Below are positions 1-9,806 of a stretch of 64,000 nt of DNA, piece after piece. This DNA is from Aliiroseovarius sediminilitoris (lineage in GTDB: Bacteria; Pseudomonadota; Alphaproteobacteria; Rhodobacterales; Rhodobacteraceae). The stretch covers positions 2,542,001-2,606,000 of the forward strand of contig NZ_FOJB01000001.1 of the NCBI RefSeq assembly GCF_900109955.1. Reading direction: 5' to 3'. Position numbers and translations under genes: made by a program. Within the stretch, counting starts at the first letter, position 1, and each line of letters starts with the position of its first letter. The notes under the pieces were generated by a model. The model was not told where the DNA came from, made no database searches, and was given only the letters and a program-made list of their open reading frames with translations.

Positions 1-2034
1 CGCGGAGTTATAGACAACACCGATGGCTATCAGCGCGGCGAGGAACGAGTTGATCGTGGTGGTCATCCCCGCGTTCTGCGCGATGGTATCGGTGAAGGAC
101 TGCCGCACCTGTGCAAGCAGCGTCAGCCCCGCGACAGCCGGGGCCGCCTTGATCGCCTGAAACAATGCATCCTCTTGCCCCGCATCTATCAGAAGGTTGG
201 CTTGCGTGACCTGCACCGGCTGATCCAACAGCCGCGCCAAGGTGTCAGCATTCATATAGGCGCCAAGCCCGAAATACTGCCCGGCCAGCCCTGTCACCGT
301 CAGTTTGTGCTGACTGTCCGGGATTGTCAGAAACTCGACCATCAACGCGTCCCCCACCCCGACATTCAGATGATCGGCCAATCGGCGCGCCAGCACGATA
401 CCGTGTTCGGGCCGCACCAGAACGCGTGTTTCGGTGTCAAATACTTGCGACAGGTTGTCTTCGGGCCGCCGACCTTCAATCGCGATGCGGCGGGTTAAAT
501 GACCGTTGGTCAGTCGCGCAGGCATTGACCATACGCCCTCGGCCGCCAGCACGCCGGGAAGGTTGGCGACGTCGTCCAGCACATTTTCGGATCGTTGCAG
601 GGCAAATTGCACGATGGCATCCTGCCGGTTGATCTGAACGAAACTCACATCCAGCAATTCGTCCATCGCATCAAACATGAACAGAGCAGCAATCATGACC
701 GAGGCAGAGGTTGCGATCCCCAGCGTGGTCATCGCAGCCCGAAGCGGCCAACGACCGATAGCGCGCAGAATCATCATCGTGGGCTGGCGTGGTTTAAGCC
801 AAACGATCAGGTGATCCAAAAGCCCGCGTCGAAAGCGCGTGGGTGCAGGTGGAGCCATCGCGACCGCCGGACTTAACCCGACGACCCGCCGCACTGCGCT
901 GATCGCGCCCAGCCCGGCAGCCAGAAGCCCCGCTGCGGCTGACACCGCATAAATCGACGGATACTGCACGAAGACAAGATAGGGGAAATGGAAGAATTCG
1001 GCGTACAGCTGTGCCATGCCGCGACTGGCCAGCATCCCGAACCCCCAGCCCAGCGCCACACCCACGCAACCGATCACCAGCGCCAGCTTGACATAATGCC
1101 AACTGATTTCGAACCGTTGATAGCCCAGCGCCTTCAACAGCCCAATCTGTTCGCGTTCCAGCGCAATCAAACGCCCCAAAACCATGTTCACCAGAAACGC
1201 CGAGATCACCAGAAAGATCGGTGGCACCACTTCGGCCATCACGCCAAGCTGCGTCAGCTCTCCATCCAGAAAGGCGTTCGAGATTTGATCCTTGCGCGGA
1301 TAGGCACCGGTGCCACCATAGGGTTTCAACAGGTCATCCAGAGCGTCGGTCACAACGTCAGGGGCCGCGTTGCGACCCAGTTGGACCGAGACCGCGTTGA
1401 ACGCGCCGGTCAGGTTGAAGGCAGCCCCCAGCACATCTTCGGCCATCCACAAGATGCCGAAACGTCGATCATCCGGCATGATCGAGTTCGGACCAATGGT
1501 ATAGATGAACTCGGGGCTAAGCGCAGTGCCGGTGATCATCAAGTCGCGCTTCTGCCCGTTCAACGTAACGCCAAACCGATCCCCCGGCGCAAAGCCATGC
1601 GCATCGGCAAAGTTCTGATTTACCAACACCTCATCGCGCCGTCCCGGCTCGGGCATACGCCCCTTGGTAAGCGTTGGAATATTCAGGGCCGGAAGGCCCG
1701 AAGCAGGCAATGATAACACCTGTCCCATCGCAGGTTCGGACATATCCGCGATGTCCAGAATGGCAAATTCCGAAATCCGCGTGTCGACGCGCATGACGCC
1801 ATCAATCGACAGAATGTCAGCCGCCAAAGCGTCCGGTGCGCGCGACGCGCTTGCAAATAAATCGCCGAACCGGTTGCGCTCATAGAACGTATCGCGGGTT
1901 TCACGCAGGCTGCGTTCGGCACCGTTGGACATGACCATGATCATCACGCCAACTGCCAATACTGCGGAAATGGCCAGGCTTTGGGTCCAGAGCCGACGAA
2001 GGTCGCGAAGCAATTTCCTGTCCAGAACCCGCAT
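1..2034 (-). CDS. FtsX/MacB-type ABC transporter permease (3' end outside window)
   Basis: The frame is open from an ATG at 2034 to the window edge, giving 678 codons without the C-terminus. A transmembrane segment at about residues 17-38 is followed by a large extracytoplasmic region, the MacB-like periplasmic core. The last visible residues, ending in VVYNSA, match the start of the second FtsX domain of two-domain permeases. The gene begins 2 bp after the stop of its ATPase, so the two form one exporter. Homologues of this LolCDE/MacB class move lipoproteins, peptides or lipophilic compounds out of the inner membrane; the substrate here cannot be told. Confidence 0.85.
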   Translation of the reverse strand, partial: MRVLDRKLLRDLRRLWTQSLAISAVLAVGVMIMVMSNGAERSLRETRDTFYERNRFGDLFASASRAPDALAADILSIDGVMRVDTRISEFAILDIADMSEPAMGQVLSLPASGLPALNIPTLTKGRMPEPGRRDEVLVNQNFADAHGFAPGDRFGVTLNGQKRDLMITGTALSPEFIYTIGPNSIMPDDRRFGILWMAEDVLGAAFNLTGAFNAVSVQLGRNAAPDVVTDALDDLLKPYGGTGAYPRKDQISNAFLDGELTQLGVMAEVVPPIFLVISAFLVNMVLGRLIALEREQIGLLKALGYQRFEISWHYVKLALVIGCVGVALGWGFGMLASRGMAQLYAEFFHFPYLVFVQYPSIYAVSAAAGLLAAGLGAISAVRRVVGLSPAVAMAPPAPTRFRRGLLDHLIVWLKPRQPTMMILRAIGRWPLRAAMTTLGIATSASVMIAALFMFDAMDELLDVSFVQINRQDAIVQFALQRSENVLDDVANLPGVLAAEGVWSMPARLTNGHLTRRIAIEGRRPEDNLSQVFDTETRVLVRPEHGIVLARRLADHLNVGVGDALMVEFLTIPDSQHKLTVTGLAGQYFGLGAYMNADTLARLLDQPVQVTQANLLIDAGQEDALFQAIKAAPAVAGLTLLAQVRQSFTDTIAQNAGMTTTINSFLAALIAIGVVYNSA

Positions 2035-2036
2035 GG

Positions 2037-2768
2037 CTACCACACGATCTCGTTGGGTTCGATCCGATCGGCGTTTTCACGAATTTCCGTGATGCTGCCG
2101 TCGGCGAAAAACACAACCCGATGTGCCATCGCCTGAATCCCCGCGTTATGGGTAATCACAAGCGTTGATGTGCCAAGCTCGGTGTTGATCTTGTGCAGGG
2201 CTTCCAGAACCTGAACACCGGTTTTGCTGTCCAGCGCACCGGTGGGTTCGTCGCATAAAAGCACCTCGGGTCGTTTGGCGATTGCGCGCGCAATGGCAAC
2301 ACGCTGCTGTTCGCCCCCTGACATCTCGGCCGGGAAATGGTCCATGCGGTGGCCAAGTCCCACACGCTCCAACGCCTCTTCCGGCGGCATCGGGTGGCCC
2401 GAAATCTCGGTCACGAGCGCCACATTTTCACGCGCAGTCAGCGATGGAACGAGGTTATAGAACTGAAAGACAAACCCCACATGGTCACGCCGGTAACGCG
2501 TCAATTCGCGGTCGGATTTGGTTGTCAGGTCCTGATCGCGAAACCACGCCTTGCCCGATGTTGCCGTATCCAGCCCGCCCAGAATATTCAGAAGCGTGGA
2601 TTTGCCCGATCCTGATGCACCCAACAACACGACAATCTCGCCCGCCGGAAGCTCGGCGGTGACACCGCGCAAAGCATGAACGTCAACCGCTTCTGTCCGG
2701 TAGGTTTTGGTCAAATCCTGCATCCGATAAATCGGCGTGCGGCTGGCATTACTGTTGTCAGAGCTCAT
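2037..2768 (-). CDS. ABC transporter ATP-binding protein, LolD/MacB type
   Basis: A 243-residue ATPase with a Walker A (GASGSGKS), Q-loop (FQFYNLVP), signature (MSGGEQQR), Walker B ([11 protein letters not shown]) and H-loop (ITHN). The SGGEQQR plus CDEPTGALD combination is typical of the LolD/MacB/FtsE group that partners FtsX-type permeases, which is exactly what follows 2 bp downstream. I chose the ATG at 2768 because GGTGG lies 5 nt before it; an in-frame GTG at 2777 is the alternative. Cytoplasmic, membrane-associated motor of the exporter. Confidence 0.9.
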   Translation of the reverse strand: MSSDNSNASRTPIYRMQDLTKTYRTEAVDVHALRGVTAELPAGEIVVLLGASGSGKSTLLNILGGLDTATSGKAWFRDQDLTTKSDRELTRYRRDHVGFVFQFYNLVPSLTARENVALVTEISGHPMPPEEALERVGLGHRMDHFPAEMSGGEQQRVAIARAIAKRPEVLLCDEPTGALDSKTGVQVLEALHKINTELGTSTLVITHNAGIQAMAHRVVFFADGSITEIRENADRIEPNEIVW

Positions 2769-2900
2769 GGTTTCCACCGCTCTTCAGCTTGGGTGTTAAA
2801 CCCCTATTGCGTCACAACCGGATGTTGTCACACCTGCCACACGCATCAACCCGTATTCGGCCTCAAAAGGCGGAAAAATCGTCGCAACCCTGTGCGGAGA

Positions 2901-3662
2901 TCAATCCAGCACCTCAATCCCGTCATTTGATATGTGGACGACCGACAACTGTCCGGTCCGATACGCGCCTGTATCAACCGCGATCCGCCCGTCACGGCGG
3001 CGGACCTCGGGCACTATCGTATGGCCGTGCACAACCCACTGATCGTCAGACCGGGGCAGCTTGCGAAAATCCGGATGGCCCCACAACAGCGCCATGCGAT
3101 CCTGCCGATCTATATCGACAACAGGGTCAGCGCCGGCATGTGTCACCCAAACATTGCCCGAGCGCCAGACCAAAGGCAGACCCTGCAACCATGCTATCAA
3201 TTCGTTCCCCATGACCTCTTGCATTTCAGAACGGATCTGCTCGACATCATCCTTGGACGGTGTTTTGTCTGGCAGGCTTATCCCGAAACTTTGCAGGGTC
3301 GCGTTCCCTCCGTTCTGAAACCAGATGCGGTGATCGTGCAACGTGCCGTCCAGAAAGCCCATCAGCATATCTTCGTGGTTCCCCATAAGGCAGATGATCC
3401 GATCAAGGCTGGCGGATTGCAGAGTGAACAGATGGCGCAGCACCTCGGCGCTGTTTGGCCCGCGGTCGACGTAATCGCCGACAAACACCACCGGCTGGTC
3501 CGGCCAACGCGCGGCGGTCCGATCCAGCGCTTCTGACAGCAGATCCATGCAACCATGGATGTCGCCAACCACACAAAATGGAGCGTCCGGCAGAAGTGGC
3601 GCATCGAAACGGGCCGTAACAACGGCTTGTTTGGGTCTGCTTCGACGTGTGAACCAACGCAT
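2901..3662 (-). CDS. Metallophosphoesterase / PPP-type serine/threonine phosphatase
   Basis: A protein of 253 residues with the calcineurin-like metallophosphoesterase signature in order: GDIHGCMD near residue 32, GDYVDRGPNS about 30 residues later, then GNHEDM, and a C-terminal GHT motif. These residues bind the dinuclear metal centre. The family includes bacterial PrpA-type phosphoprotein phosphatases and ApaH; the short length and motif spacing fit the PPP group, but the substrate is unknown. The frame is open upstream to 3986, but that part is low-complexity and has no family match, so I start at the ATG at 3662. Confidence 0.85.
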   Translation of the reverse strand: MRWFTRRSRPKQAVVTARFDAPLLPDAPFCVVGDIHGCMDLLSEALDRTAARWPDQPVVFVGDYVDRGPNSAEVLRHLFTLQSASLDRIICLMGNHEDMLMGFLDGTLHDHRIWFQNGGNATLQSFGISLPDKTPSKDDVEQIRSEMQEVMGNELIAWLQGLPLVWRSGNVWVTHAGADPVVDIDRQDRMALLWGHPDFRKLPRSDDQWVVHGHTIVPEVRRRDGRIAVDTGAYRTGQLSVVHISNDGIEVLD

Positions 3663-4227
3663 CGGCACCTGTGCCTTCTCTGTCTCAAATACAGTCGCTT
3701 GACCATCGCACAGCGACCAGGGTGCCACGACCATATGACGACCCCCGCACCAAAGACCAGTGCCCTGGGCACGCACCATCGCAGAGGCCCGGTCTGAATG
3801 GGCGTTGGGCGGACTTGTGGTGGTGGCGGTCAAAGACCTGACCGGCGACTCACCTCGCCTCGACGGAACCGAAGACTCACGCTCAGGGAGCAATCGGCAC
3901 TTTTGCACCGTTTTTGGCGTTGAGACTGGGCGGAGTCCCGACCCTCCGCCGCCCAAAGGTCCTGATTGGCACAAGATCGCCGACATTCTTCGCGAAAACA
4001 GGCGTTGGATCGCCTAACAAGCTCAACCCAGCGGAGAAGACTCCCCATCCATCGGATTTCGCCCTTTTTAGCCACGACCACTCACGGAGACCAAACGACC
4101 ACTCAGGGTCTGCTGATCAGGCGAAGCCTTCAGCACCCGACGTCAAATCGTTTCTAACCGTATCCACGGCGTGTCGCCTGATCAAAGCGGCACACCTGCT
4201 GCCATGACTGACCAGAACGGAGCGGAA
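3663..4227. other. Intergenic region with an 11-bp inverted repeat
   Basis: No supportable gene in about 560 bp between divergent genes. It probably carries the promoters of the phosphatase (minus) and the type I secretion operon (plus). An exact 11-bp inverted repeat, TGATCAGGCGA at 4114-4124 and TCGCCTGATCA at 4174-4184, brackets the region just before the secretion ATPase start. Its role is unknown. Confidence 0.5.
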
Positions 4228-5967
4228 ATGACCGATCCAACACAACAATCGCGCGAACTCAGCCGCACTTTGGCGGGGTTTCGCTATGAACTTATCGGCG
4301 TTGCCGTCTTCAGCGCGGCAGTTAATTTGCTGATGCTGACCGGACCGCTGTTCATGCTGCAAGTCTATGACCGCGTGTTGTCCAGTCGATCCTCGGCAAC
4401 ATTGGTCGCCCTGTTTGGACTTGTCGTGTTCCTTTATACCTTGATGGGGTTTCTGGATCACGTGCGGGGGCGTGTTCTGGCGCGGGTTGGCGCAGGGTTC
4501 CAGTCGGCGCTTGACCGACGCGTCTTCGACGCCGTGTTGCGGCAAGCTGAGAATGCCGATCAACGTGCGCGTCCGGCAACCGGCCTGCGTGACCTGACCA
4601 GCATTCAGTCTTTGCTTGCCTCTCCTGCCCTGACAGCACTGATTGATCTTCCATGGGCTCCTGCGTTTCTTGCGCTATTGTTCATCTTCCATCCGATGAT
4701 GGGTTGGTTTGCGCTGGCCGGTGGGATGATTCTGTTCATTCTGGCCTTTGCCAATCAACGCGTCAGCAATGCCGCCCAGTCCAAGGCAAACCAACTGTCG
4801 GCCCAAGCCGATGGCCGCACCGACTACATACGCAAATCCATCGAGACGGTTCAGGGTCTGGGCATGAAAGAACCGTTGGCCGATGACTGGAGCACGGTGC
4901 GGCGCGATGCCCTGAGCAGCCGCATCTTTGCTGCCGACAAACGCGGACGGCTGACCGCAGCCACCAAAGCCTTCCGGCTACTGTTGCAGTCCGGCATCCT
5001 CGCCTTGGGGGCATGGCTCGTGCTGCGCGGTGAATTGACCCCCGGTGCGATGATTGCAGGTTCAATTCTTCTGGGCCGCGCATTGGCCCCCGTCGAACAA
5101 ACGGTCGCACAATGGGGTTTGTTTCAGGCGGCCGCACAAGGATGGAGATCGCTGCGCACCGTCTTGACCTCGACCCCGCCCCGCCCTGCACTGATGCCGC
5201 TGCCCGCACCCGAAAGCCGGATGCAGGTCAAAGGGCTTGCCGTGGTGCCTGTGGGTGCCACGAAACCCCTGTTGATGGGTGTCAGTTTTGACATACAGCC
5301 CGGCGAAGCAGTGGCCGTCATCGGACCAAGTGCCGCCGGAAAGTCGACATTGGCCAAGGCACTGACCGGAGTTTGGCCGCCCCGCGCCGGGGAAATCCGG
5401 CTGGGCGGTGCGGATCTTCATCAATACGCGCCTGATCGGCTTGGCCGTCTTTTGGGATATCTGCCGCAAGACGTGGTGCTGTTCCCCGGAACGATTGCGC
5501 AGAATGTAGCGCGGTTTGACCCCGACGCCGACCCAAAAGACATCGTCAAGGCCGCCCGCGCTGCTGGGGCGCACGACCTGATCCTAGGTCTTCCCAATGG
5601 CTATGACACGGTTATTTCCGACGGCGGCAGTCGTCTGTCCGGCGGGCAGCGCCAGCGGGTTGGCCTGGCCCGTGCGCTGTTCGGAGACCCTGCGGTTCTG
5701 ATCCTTGACGAACCCAATTCCAGTTTGGATGACAGCGGGGTTCGATCACTTAATCAGGCGATCTCGGACGCAAAAGAGGCTGGTCAGGCGGTCCTGATCA
5801 TTTCACACCGGCCCTCGGCGCTGGCGCAATGCGAACGGGTGCTTCTCATCGACAGTGGCAAGATGCGTGCCTTTGGCCCGCGCCAGGAGGTTCTGGACAA
5901 ATTCGTCAGAAAAAGCCCGGCCGTGGTGCCGGCACAGCAAGGTCGGAGGCTTGAACATGCCCAGTGA
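4228..5967 (+). CDS. Type I secretion system ABC transporter permease/ATPase (PrtD family)
   Basis: Inner-membrane exporter half of a type I secretion system. Residues about 1-300 form an ABC type-1 membrane domain with no C39 peptidase-like N-domain, as in PrtD. The nucleotide-binding domain has Walker A (GPSAAGKST), Q-loop (YLPQDVVLFPG), signature (LSGGQRQR), Walker B (VLILDEPNSSLDD) and H-loop (ISHRPS). I chose the ATG at 4228 because GGAG lies 5 nt upstream; an ATG at 4204 and a GTG at 4171 are in frame. It overlaps the HlyD-type gene by 11 bp. No RTX substrate or TolC partner is encoded nearby. Confidence 0.9.
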   Translation: MTDPTQQSRELSRTLAGFRYELIGVAVFSAAVNLLMLTGPLFMLQVYDRVLSSRSSATLVALFGLVVFLYTLMGFLDHVRGRVLARVGAGFQSALDRRVFDAVLRQAENADQRARPATGLRDLTSIQSLLASPALTALIDLPWAPAFLALLFIFHPMMGWFALAGGMILFILAFANQRVSNAAQSKANQLSAQADGRTDYIRKSIETVQGLGMKEPLADDWSTVRRDALSSRIFAADKRGRLTAATKAFRLLLQSGILALGAWLVLRGELTPGAMIAGSILLGRALAPVEQTVAQWGLFQAAAQGWRSLRTVLTSTPPRPALMPLPAPESRMQVKGLAVVPVGATKPLLMGVSFDIQPGEAVAVIGPSAAGKSTLAKALTGVWPPRAGEIRLGGADLHQYAPDRLGRLLGYLPQDVVLFPGTIAQNVARFDPDADPKDIVKAARAAGAHDLILGLPNGYDTVISDGGSRLSGGQRQRVGLARALFGDPAVLILDEPNSSLDDSGVRSLNQAISDAKEAGQAVLIISHRPSALAQCERVLLIDSGKMRAFGPRQEVLDKFVRKSPAVVPAQQGRRLEHAQ

Positions 5968-7252
5968 TTGGAACGCAAAAACTTATGTAAAACAGGGCTT
6001 TTGGGCGCTTGTCATCGGGTTGGGCGGACTGGTGGCTTGGGGTGCCTATTCGACCATCAACGCGGCGGTTGTGGCGTCGGGCTACGTCGAAGTGGATCAG
6101 CGCAAACAAGTGGTGCAACACCCGGATGGCGGTGTGGTCGCCGATATCCTTGTGCGCAACGGCGATACCATCAAAGCGGGGGAAACCATTATCCTGCTGG
6201 ATGACGCCGAACTGCAATCCGAACAAAACATTATCCGTCACGCCCTGTTTGAAGTGCAGGCCAATATCGACCGCCTGTCCGCAGAAGCGGTTGAAGCCGA
6301 AGAAATCACGTTCCGCCCGGCGCTTCTGTCGGGTGCCAAGGACGATGCCGACCTGCAAAGCATCCTGGACACGCAACAAACTCTGTTCGAAACTCGCGCC
6401 ACGACGCTCAGTCAGACAGACGATCAGTTGCGCGAACGGCGCGCGCAGTCTGAAGCGACGATTGTCGGTCTGGAAAAGCAACTGACCGCCAACCGCGAGC
6501 AAGCCGAGCTGATGAACAACAACCTGAAAACCTTTCAGGACTTGTTGGAAAAAAACCTGACCGAACGATCACAGGTTCTGGATTTGCAAAAACAGCTTGC
6601 CCAGATCAATGGCCTGTCCGGAGAGACCGAGGCACAGATTGCGGCCACCCGGAACGCCATCGCTGGTTACGAGATCGAGCGGCTGAAGGCACGGTCAGAA
6701 CGGCAAGAAAGCGCACAGGAAGAACTGCGCAACCTGCAACCACGAGAGGCAGAGTTGCAGGAAAAACTGCGCGCCGTTGAAACCCGACTGTCCCGGTTGA
6801 ACCTGAAGGCCCCGGTGGATGGTGTGGTCTATGGCATGAACGTATTCACCGTCGGTTCGGTTGTGCCTGCGGGTGGCGAAGTGGCCGCGATCGTGCCGGA
6901 CAACAGCCCTCTGATCGTGTCTGTGCAACTGGCCCCGGCGGAAATTGACCGTGTAACGGTCGGGCAGGAAGCCGTGCTGAAATTCCCGGCCTTCAATGCC
7001 CGCACCACGCCAGAGTTGTTCGGGCAAATCAGCCTGATTTCGGCAGATGCGATGACGGATGAGCAAACTGGACAGCGCTACTTCGCAGGCGAGGTCGAAA
7101 TCGATCCCGCCGCCTTTGATCTTCTGGGCGAGGACGAGATTATACCCGGTATGCCCGTCGAAGCCTTCATCCAGACCGGTGCGCAAAGCCCCGCGTCCTA
7201 TCTGTTGAAGCCTTTCACGGATTACCTTGATCTGGCGTTTCGCGAAGAATGA
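5957..7252 (+). CDS. HlyD family type I secretion periplasmic adaptor
   Basis: Membrane fusion protein of 431 residues: one N-terminal transmembrane helix (about residues 13-33), a lipoyl/barrel-sandwich half (VVQHPDGGVV...NGDTI), a long Glu/Gln-rich coiled coil (about 90-290), the second lipoyl half (LKAPVDGVVYGMNVFTVG) and a beta-barrel. This is the PrtE/HlyD layout that bridges the ABC exporter to an outer-membrane channel. The start at 5957 has GGAGG 7 nt upstream and overlaps the ABC gene, showing translational coupling. Confidence 0.92.
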   Translation: MPSDWNAKTYVKQGFWALVIGLGGLVAWGAYSTINAAVVASGYVEVDQRKQVVQHPDGGVVADILVRNGDTIKAGETIILLDDAELQSEQNIIRHALFEVQANIDRLSAEAVEAEEITFRPALLSGAKDDADLQSILDTQQTLFETRATTLSQTDDQLRERRAQSEATIVGLEKQLTANREQAELMNNNLKTFQDLLEKNLTERSQVLDLQKQLAQINGLSGETEAQIAATRNAIAGYEIERLKARSERQESAQEELRNLQPREAELQEKLRAVETRLSRLNLKAPVDGVVYGMNVFTVGSVVPAGGEVAAIVPDNSPLIVSVQLAPAEIDRVTVGQEAVLKFPAFNARTTPELFGQISLISADAMTDEQTGQRYFAGEVEIDPAAFDLLGEDEIIPGMPVEAFIQTGAQSPASYLLKPFTDYLDLAFREE

Positions 7253-7257
7253 ACGCG

Positions 7258-7283
7258 GGCGCGGTCGGAACGTCGGCCGCGCC
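7258..7283 (+). terminator. Possible hairpin terminator after the secretion operon
   Basis: GGCGCGG (7258-7264) and CCGCGCC (7277-7283) can pair across a 12-nt loop just past the HlyD stop codon. There is no T-tract, so an intrinsic terminator is only possible. Confidence 0.3.
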
Positions 7284-7393
7284 TGTCCTGACGCGGGGGC
7301 AGCCATGTTCCCGCCCTCAAATCTCAACTTCATCTGGACAGTCAAGATCGGCCCGCCCTAAAGTTACAGGCGCCATCCATTTGGAGATTCCCG

Positions 7394-8215
7394 ATGAAAC
7401 CGATTTTCACAACCGCCCTGATGTTCAGCCTGCTGGGCGCAACTTCTGCTCTTGCCGACACCCATTGCGCCGCCGGTAAAACCCTGTCCCCCGATGTTCT
7501 GACCATCGCGACAGGCAACCCCGCCTATTACCCATGGGTCATGGATGACGACCCGACCAGTGGCGCAGGTTTTGAATCCGCCGTCGCCTATGAAGTCGCC
7601 AAGCGTATGGGATTTGAAAAGGACGCCGTTGTCTGGACCCGCGCGACCTTTGACCAGTCGATCCAACCGGGCGCGAAAGAATTTGACGTGAACCTGCAAC
7701 AATTCTCGATCACCGAAGACCGCGAGAAAGTGGTCGATTTTTCCGAACCGTATTATTCCGCAGCCATGGCCGTTCTGGTGCGCCAGCCCACTATCGACGG
7801 CGGTGCCACTGCCGAACTTGCGTCGCTGAAAGACCTGAAATGGGGCGTCATGGCGGGCACCACGGCGCTTGAAACCGTTAATTCGGCGATCGCACCCGCG
7901 GACACGCCGCTTCTGTATGATGACAACGTGAACGTCGTCGAGGCGATGAAGGCAAACCAGATCGACGCGGCCTTGTTTGACCTTCCGACCGCACTTTATC
8001 TCAGCGCCGTGGTCTTGGATGACGGTGCCCTTCTGGGTCAGTTCGCCGCCGACCGCAGCGAGAACCCCGACCAATTCGGCATCCTGATGGAAGAAGGAAG
8101 CCCGCTGAAGGCCTGCGTGGATGAAGCCCTGTCAGCCATGAAGGATGACGGAACCCTCGCCGCCATCGAGGCCGAGTGGCTGCAAGAAACCACCGGCGTT
8201 CCGCTGATCAAGTAA
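7394..8215 (+). CDS. Polar amino-acid ABC transporter substrate-binding protein
   Basis: Periplasmic solute-binding protein, 273 residues, family 3 (SBP_bac_3). A signal peptide of about 22 residues ends in SALA before DTH. The region TFDQSIQPGAKEFDVNLQQFSI and the EDREKVVDFSEPYY segment are the classic amino-acid-binding core, although here DVNLQQFSITEDRE replaces the usual DxxxxGxxxTxeR. Two Cys residues near the ends (Cys27 and the one in KACVDEAL) could form a disulfide. It heads a three-gene importer with the permease and ATPase following; the ligand cannot be told. Confidence 0.9.
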   Translation: MKPIFTTALMFSLLGATSALADTHCAAGKTLSPDVLTIATGNPAYYPWVMDDDPTSGAGFESAVAYEVAKRMGFEKDAVVWTRATFDQSIQPGAKEFDVNLQQFSITEDREKVVDFSEPYYSAAMAVLVRQPTIDGGATAELASLKDLKWGVMAGTTALETVNSAIAPADTPLLYDDNVNVVEAMKANQIDAALFDLPTALYLSAVVLDDGALLGQFAADRSENPDQFGILMEEGSPLKACVDEALSAMKDDGTLAAIEAEWLQETTGVPLIK

Positions 8216-8226
8216 CGACACGTTCC

Positions 8227-9057
8227 ATGAAAACCACAAGCGCGGGCCTTACGGCCCGCCAAATCTATGAACAGAAGGCGCGGCGCAAATCGGTGGCGGT
8301 GGCGACGCTTAGCACTGTTGTTGTGATGGTCCTGATCGTCATCCTTCTGCCGATGACACCGGGCTGGGATCGTGTGCGCAGCAGCTTCTTTGATTGGGAC
8401 ATTCTTGCAAAGACTTTCCCATCGCTGTTGTCCGCCTTTCGCTGGGATGTTGCCATTTTCCTGTGGTGCACGCCCGCCATCGCCTTTCTTGGTCTGTTCA
8501 TCGCGCTGTGCCGCGACGCACGCGCACCTGCGCTGTTTCCGCTGCGGGTGTTCGGCGTGCTCTACACCGACATTTTTCGCGGCGTCCCTGTTATCCTGAT
8601 CGTGTTTCTGATCGGCTTCGGCGTGCCCGGCCTTGGCCTGCAACGTCCATGGAACAGCCCTTACATCTGGGGCTCGCTTGCGTTGATCCTGACCTATTCT
8701 GCCTATGTGGCCGAGATCTTCCGCGCCGGCATCGAAAGCGTTCATGAAAGCCAGCGGGCCGCGGCCAAATCGCTGGGCCTGTCGCATTCCGACATCATGC
8801 GCTTTGTGGTTCTGCCGCAGGCAATCCGCCGTGTCGTGCCCGCCAACATGAACATGCTGGTAGCGTTGCAGAAAGACGTGGCGCTTCTGTCCTTCATCGG
8901 CCCGGTAGAGCTGTTGCGCCAAGCCGGTGTGCACAAATCGCTTCTGGCGAATTTCACGCCCTATGTGGGGGCTGCAATCATCTTCCTTGCCGTGACCATT
9001 CCCGTCACGCGATTTGCCGACTATCTGATCGCGAAACAGAACAAGGCGCGCAGTTGA
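8227..9057 (+). CDS. Amino-acid ABC transporter permease (HisM/GlnP type)
   Basis: A protein of 276 residues with a cytoplasmic N-terminal stretch, a transmembrane helix at about 25-45, then a BPD_transp_1 domain. The EAA-loop region reads QRAAAKSLGLSHSDIMRFVVLPQAIRR, the ATPase-contact motif of the amino-acid class. Only one permease gene is present, so it probably acts as a homodimer. The start at 8227 follows the binding-protein stop by 11 bp. Its stop overlaps the ATPase start (TGATG). Confidence 0.9.
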   Translation: MKTTSAGLTARQIYEQKARRKSVAVATLSTVVVMVLIVILLPMTPGWDRVRSSFFDWDILAKTFPSLLSAFRWDVAIFLWCTPAIAFLGLFIALCRDARAPALFPLRVFGVLYTDIFRGVPVILIVFLIGFGVPGLGLQRPWNSPYIWGSLALILTYSAYVAEIFRAGIESVHESQRAAAKSLGLSHSDIMRFVVLPQAIRRVVPANMNMLVALQKDVALLSFIGPVELLRQAGVHKSLLANFTPYVGAAIIFLAVTIPVTRFADYLIAKQNKARS

Positions 9058-9785
9058 TGTCCATTCTTCGCCTGTCAAACGTCACCAAATCTTTCGGCCC
9101 GACAGAGGTGCTGCGCGGTATTGATCTGGACGTCAATGAAGGCGAGATGATCTGCCTGATCGGCGCGTCCGGGTCGGGCAAGTCCACGCTGTTGCGCACA
9201 ATCAACCTGCTTGAGCCGATTGACGAGGGCGAGATCCGGTTTGAAGGCCACGACATCTCACTGCCCGGTGTCGCCCCGCAACCCATTCGCCGCAAGATTG
9301 GTCTGGTCTTTCAAAGTTTCAACCTGTTTCCGCATATGACCGCAGTCGAAAACGTGCTGCTTGCGCCATCCCGTGTATTCAAACGGTCAAGGAAAGATCT
9401 GTTGCCGGACGTGACACAGCTGTTTGAACGGTTCAACCTGAGGGACCGCATGAATGCCTATCCGGATCAATTGTCGGGTGGTCAGCAACAGCGTGTCGCC
9501 ATTGTCCGTGCACTGGCGATGCAGCCCAAAATCATGCTGTTTGACGAAGTTACCTCGGCCCTGGACCCGGAATTGGTCAGCGAGGTGTTGGAAACGCTGT
9601 TGAAGCTGAAAGCCCAGAATATGACGATGATCCTTGCCACCCATGAAATGGGATTTGCCAGGGAAGCTGCCGACAGGGTCTGTGTTCTGGATGGCGGCAA
9701 AATCATCGAGACCGGCACACCGGATCAGATTTTCAACGCCCCGCGAACGAAACGCGCGAAAGAGTTTCTGGCGTCGGTCTTGTGA
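9057..9785 (+). CDS. Amino-acid ABC transporter ATP-binding protein (GlnQ/HisP type)
   Basis: Cytoplasmic ATPase of 242 residues with Walker A (GASGSGKST), Q-loop (VFQSFNLFPHMTAVEN), signature (LSGGQQQR), Walker B (IMLFDEVTSALDPE) and H-loop (LATHEMGFA). LFPHMT and EVTSALDPELV are diagnostic of polar amino-acid importers. It is the last gene of the three-gene operon, coupled to the permease by a 1-bp overlap. Confidence 0.93.
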   Translation: MSILRLSNVTKSFGPTEVLRGIDLDVNEGEMICLIGASGSGKSTLLRTINLLEPIDEGEIRFEGHDISLPGVAPQPIRRKIGLVFQSFNLFPHMTAVENVLLAPSRVFKRSRKDLLPDVTQLFERFNLRDRMNAYPDQLSGGQQQRVAIVRALAMQPKIMLFDEVTSALDPELVSEVLETLLKLKAQNMTMILATHEMGFAREAADRVCVLDGGKIIETGTPDQIFNAPRTKRAKEFLASVL

Positions 9786-9806
9786 CACGAGCAAGCAGAC
9801 GGCTTG

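Noticed and set aside
8038-9078. A 346-codon minus-strand frame over the amino-acid permease
   Set aside because: Antisense shadow of a permease with a clear EAA loop; the translation is His/Arg/Gln-rich and unlike any family.
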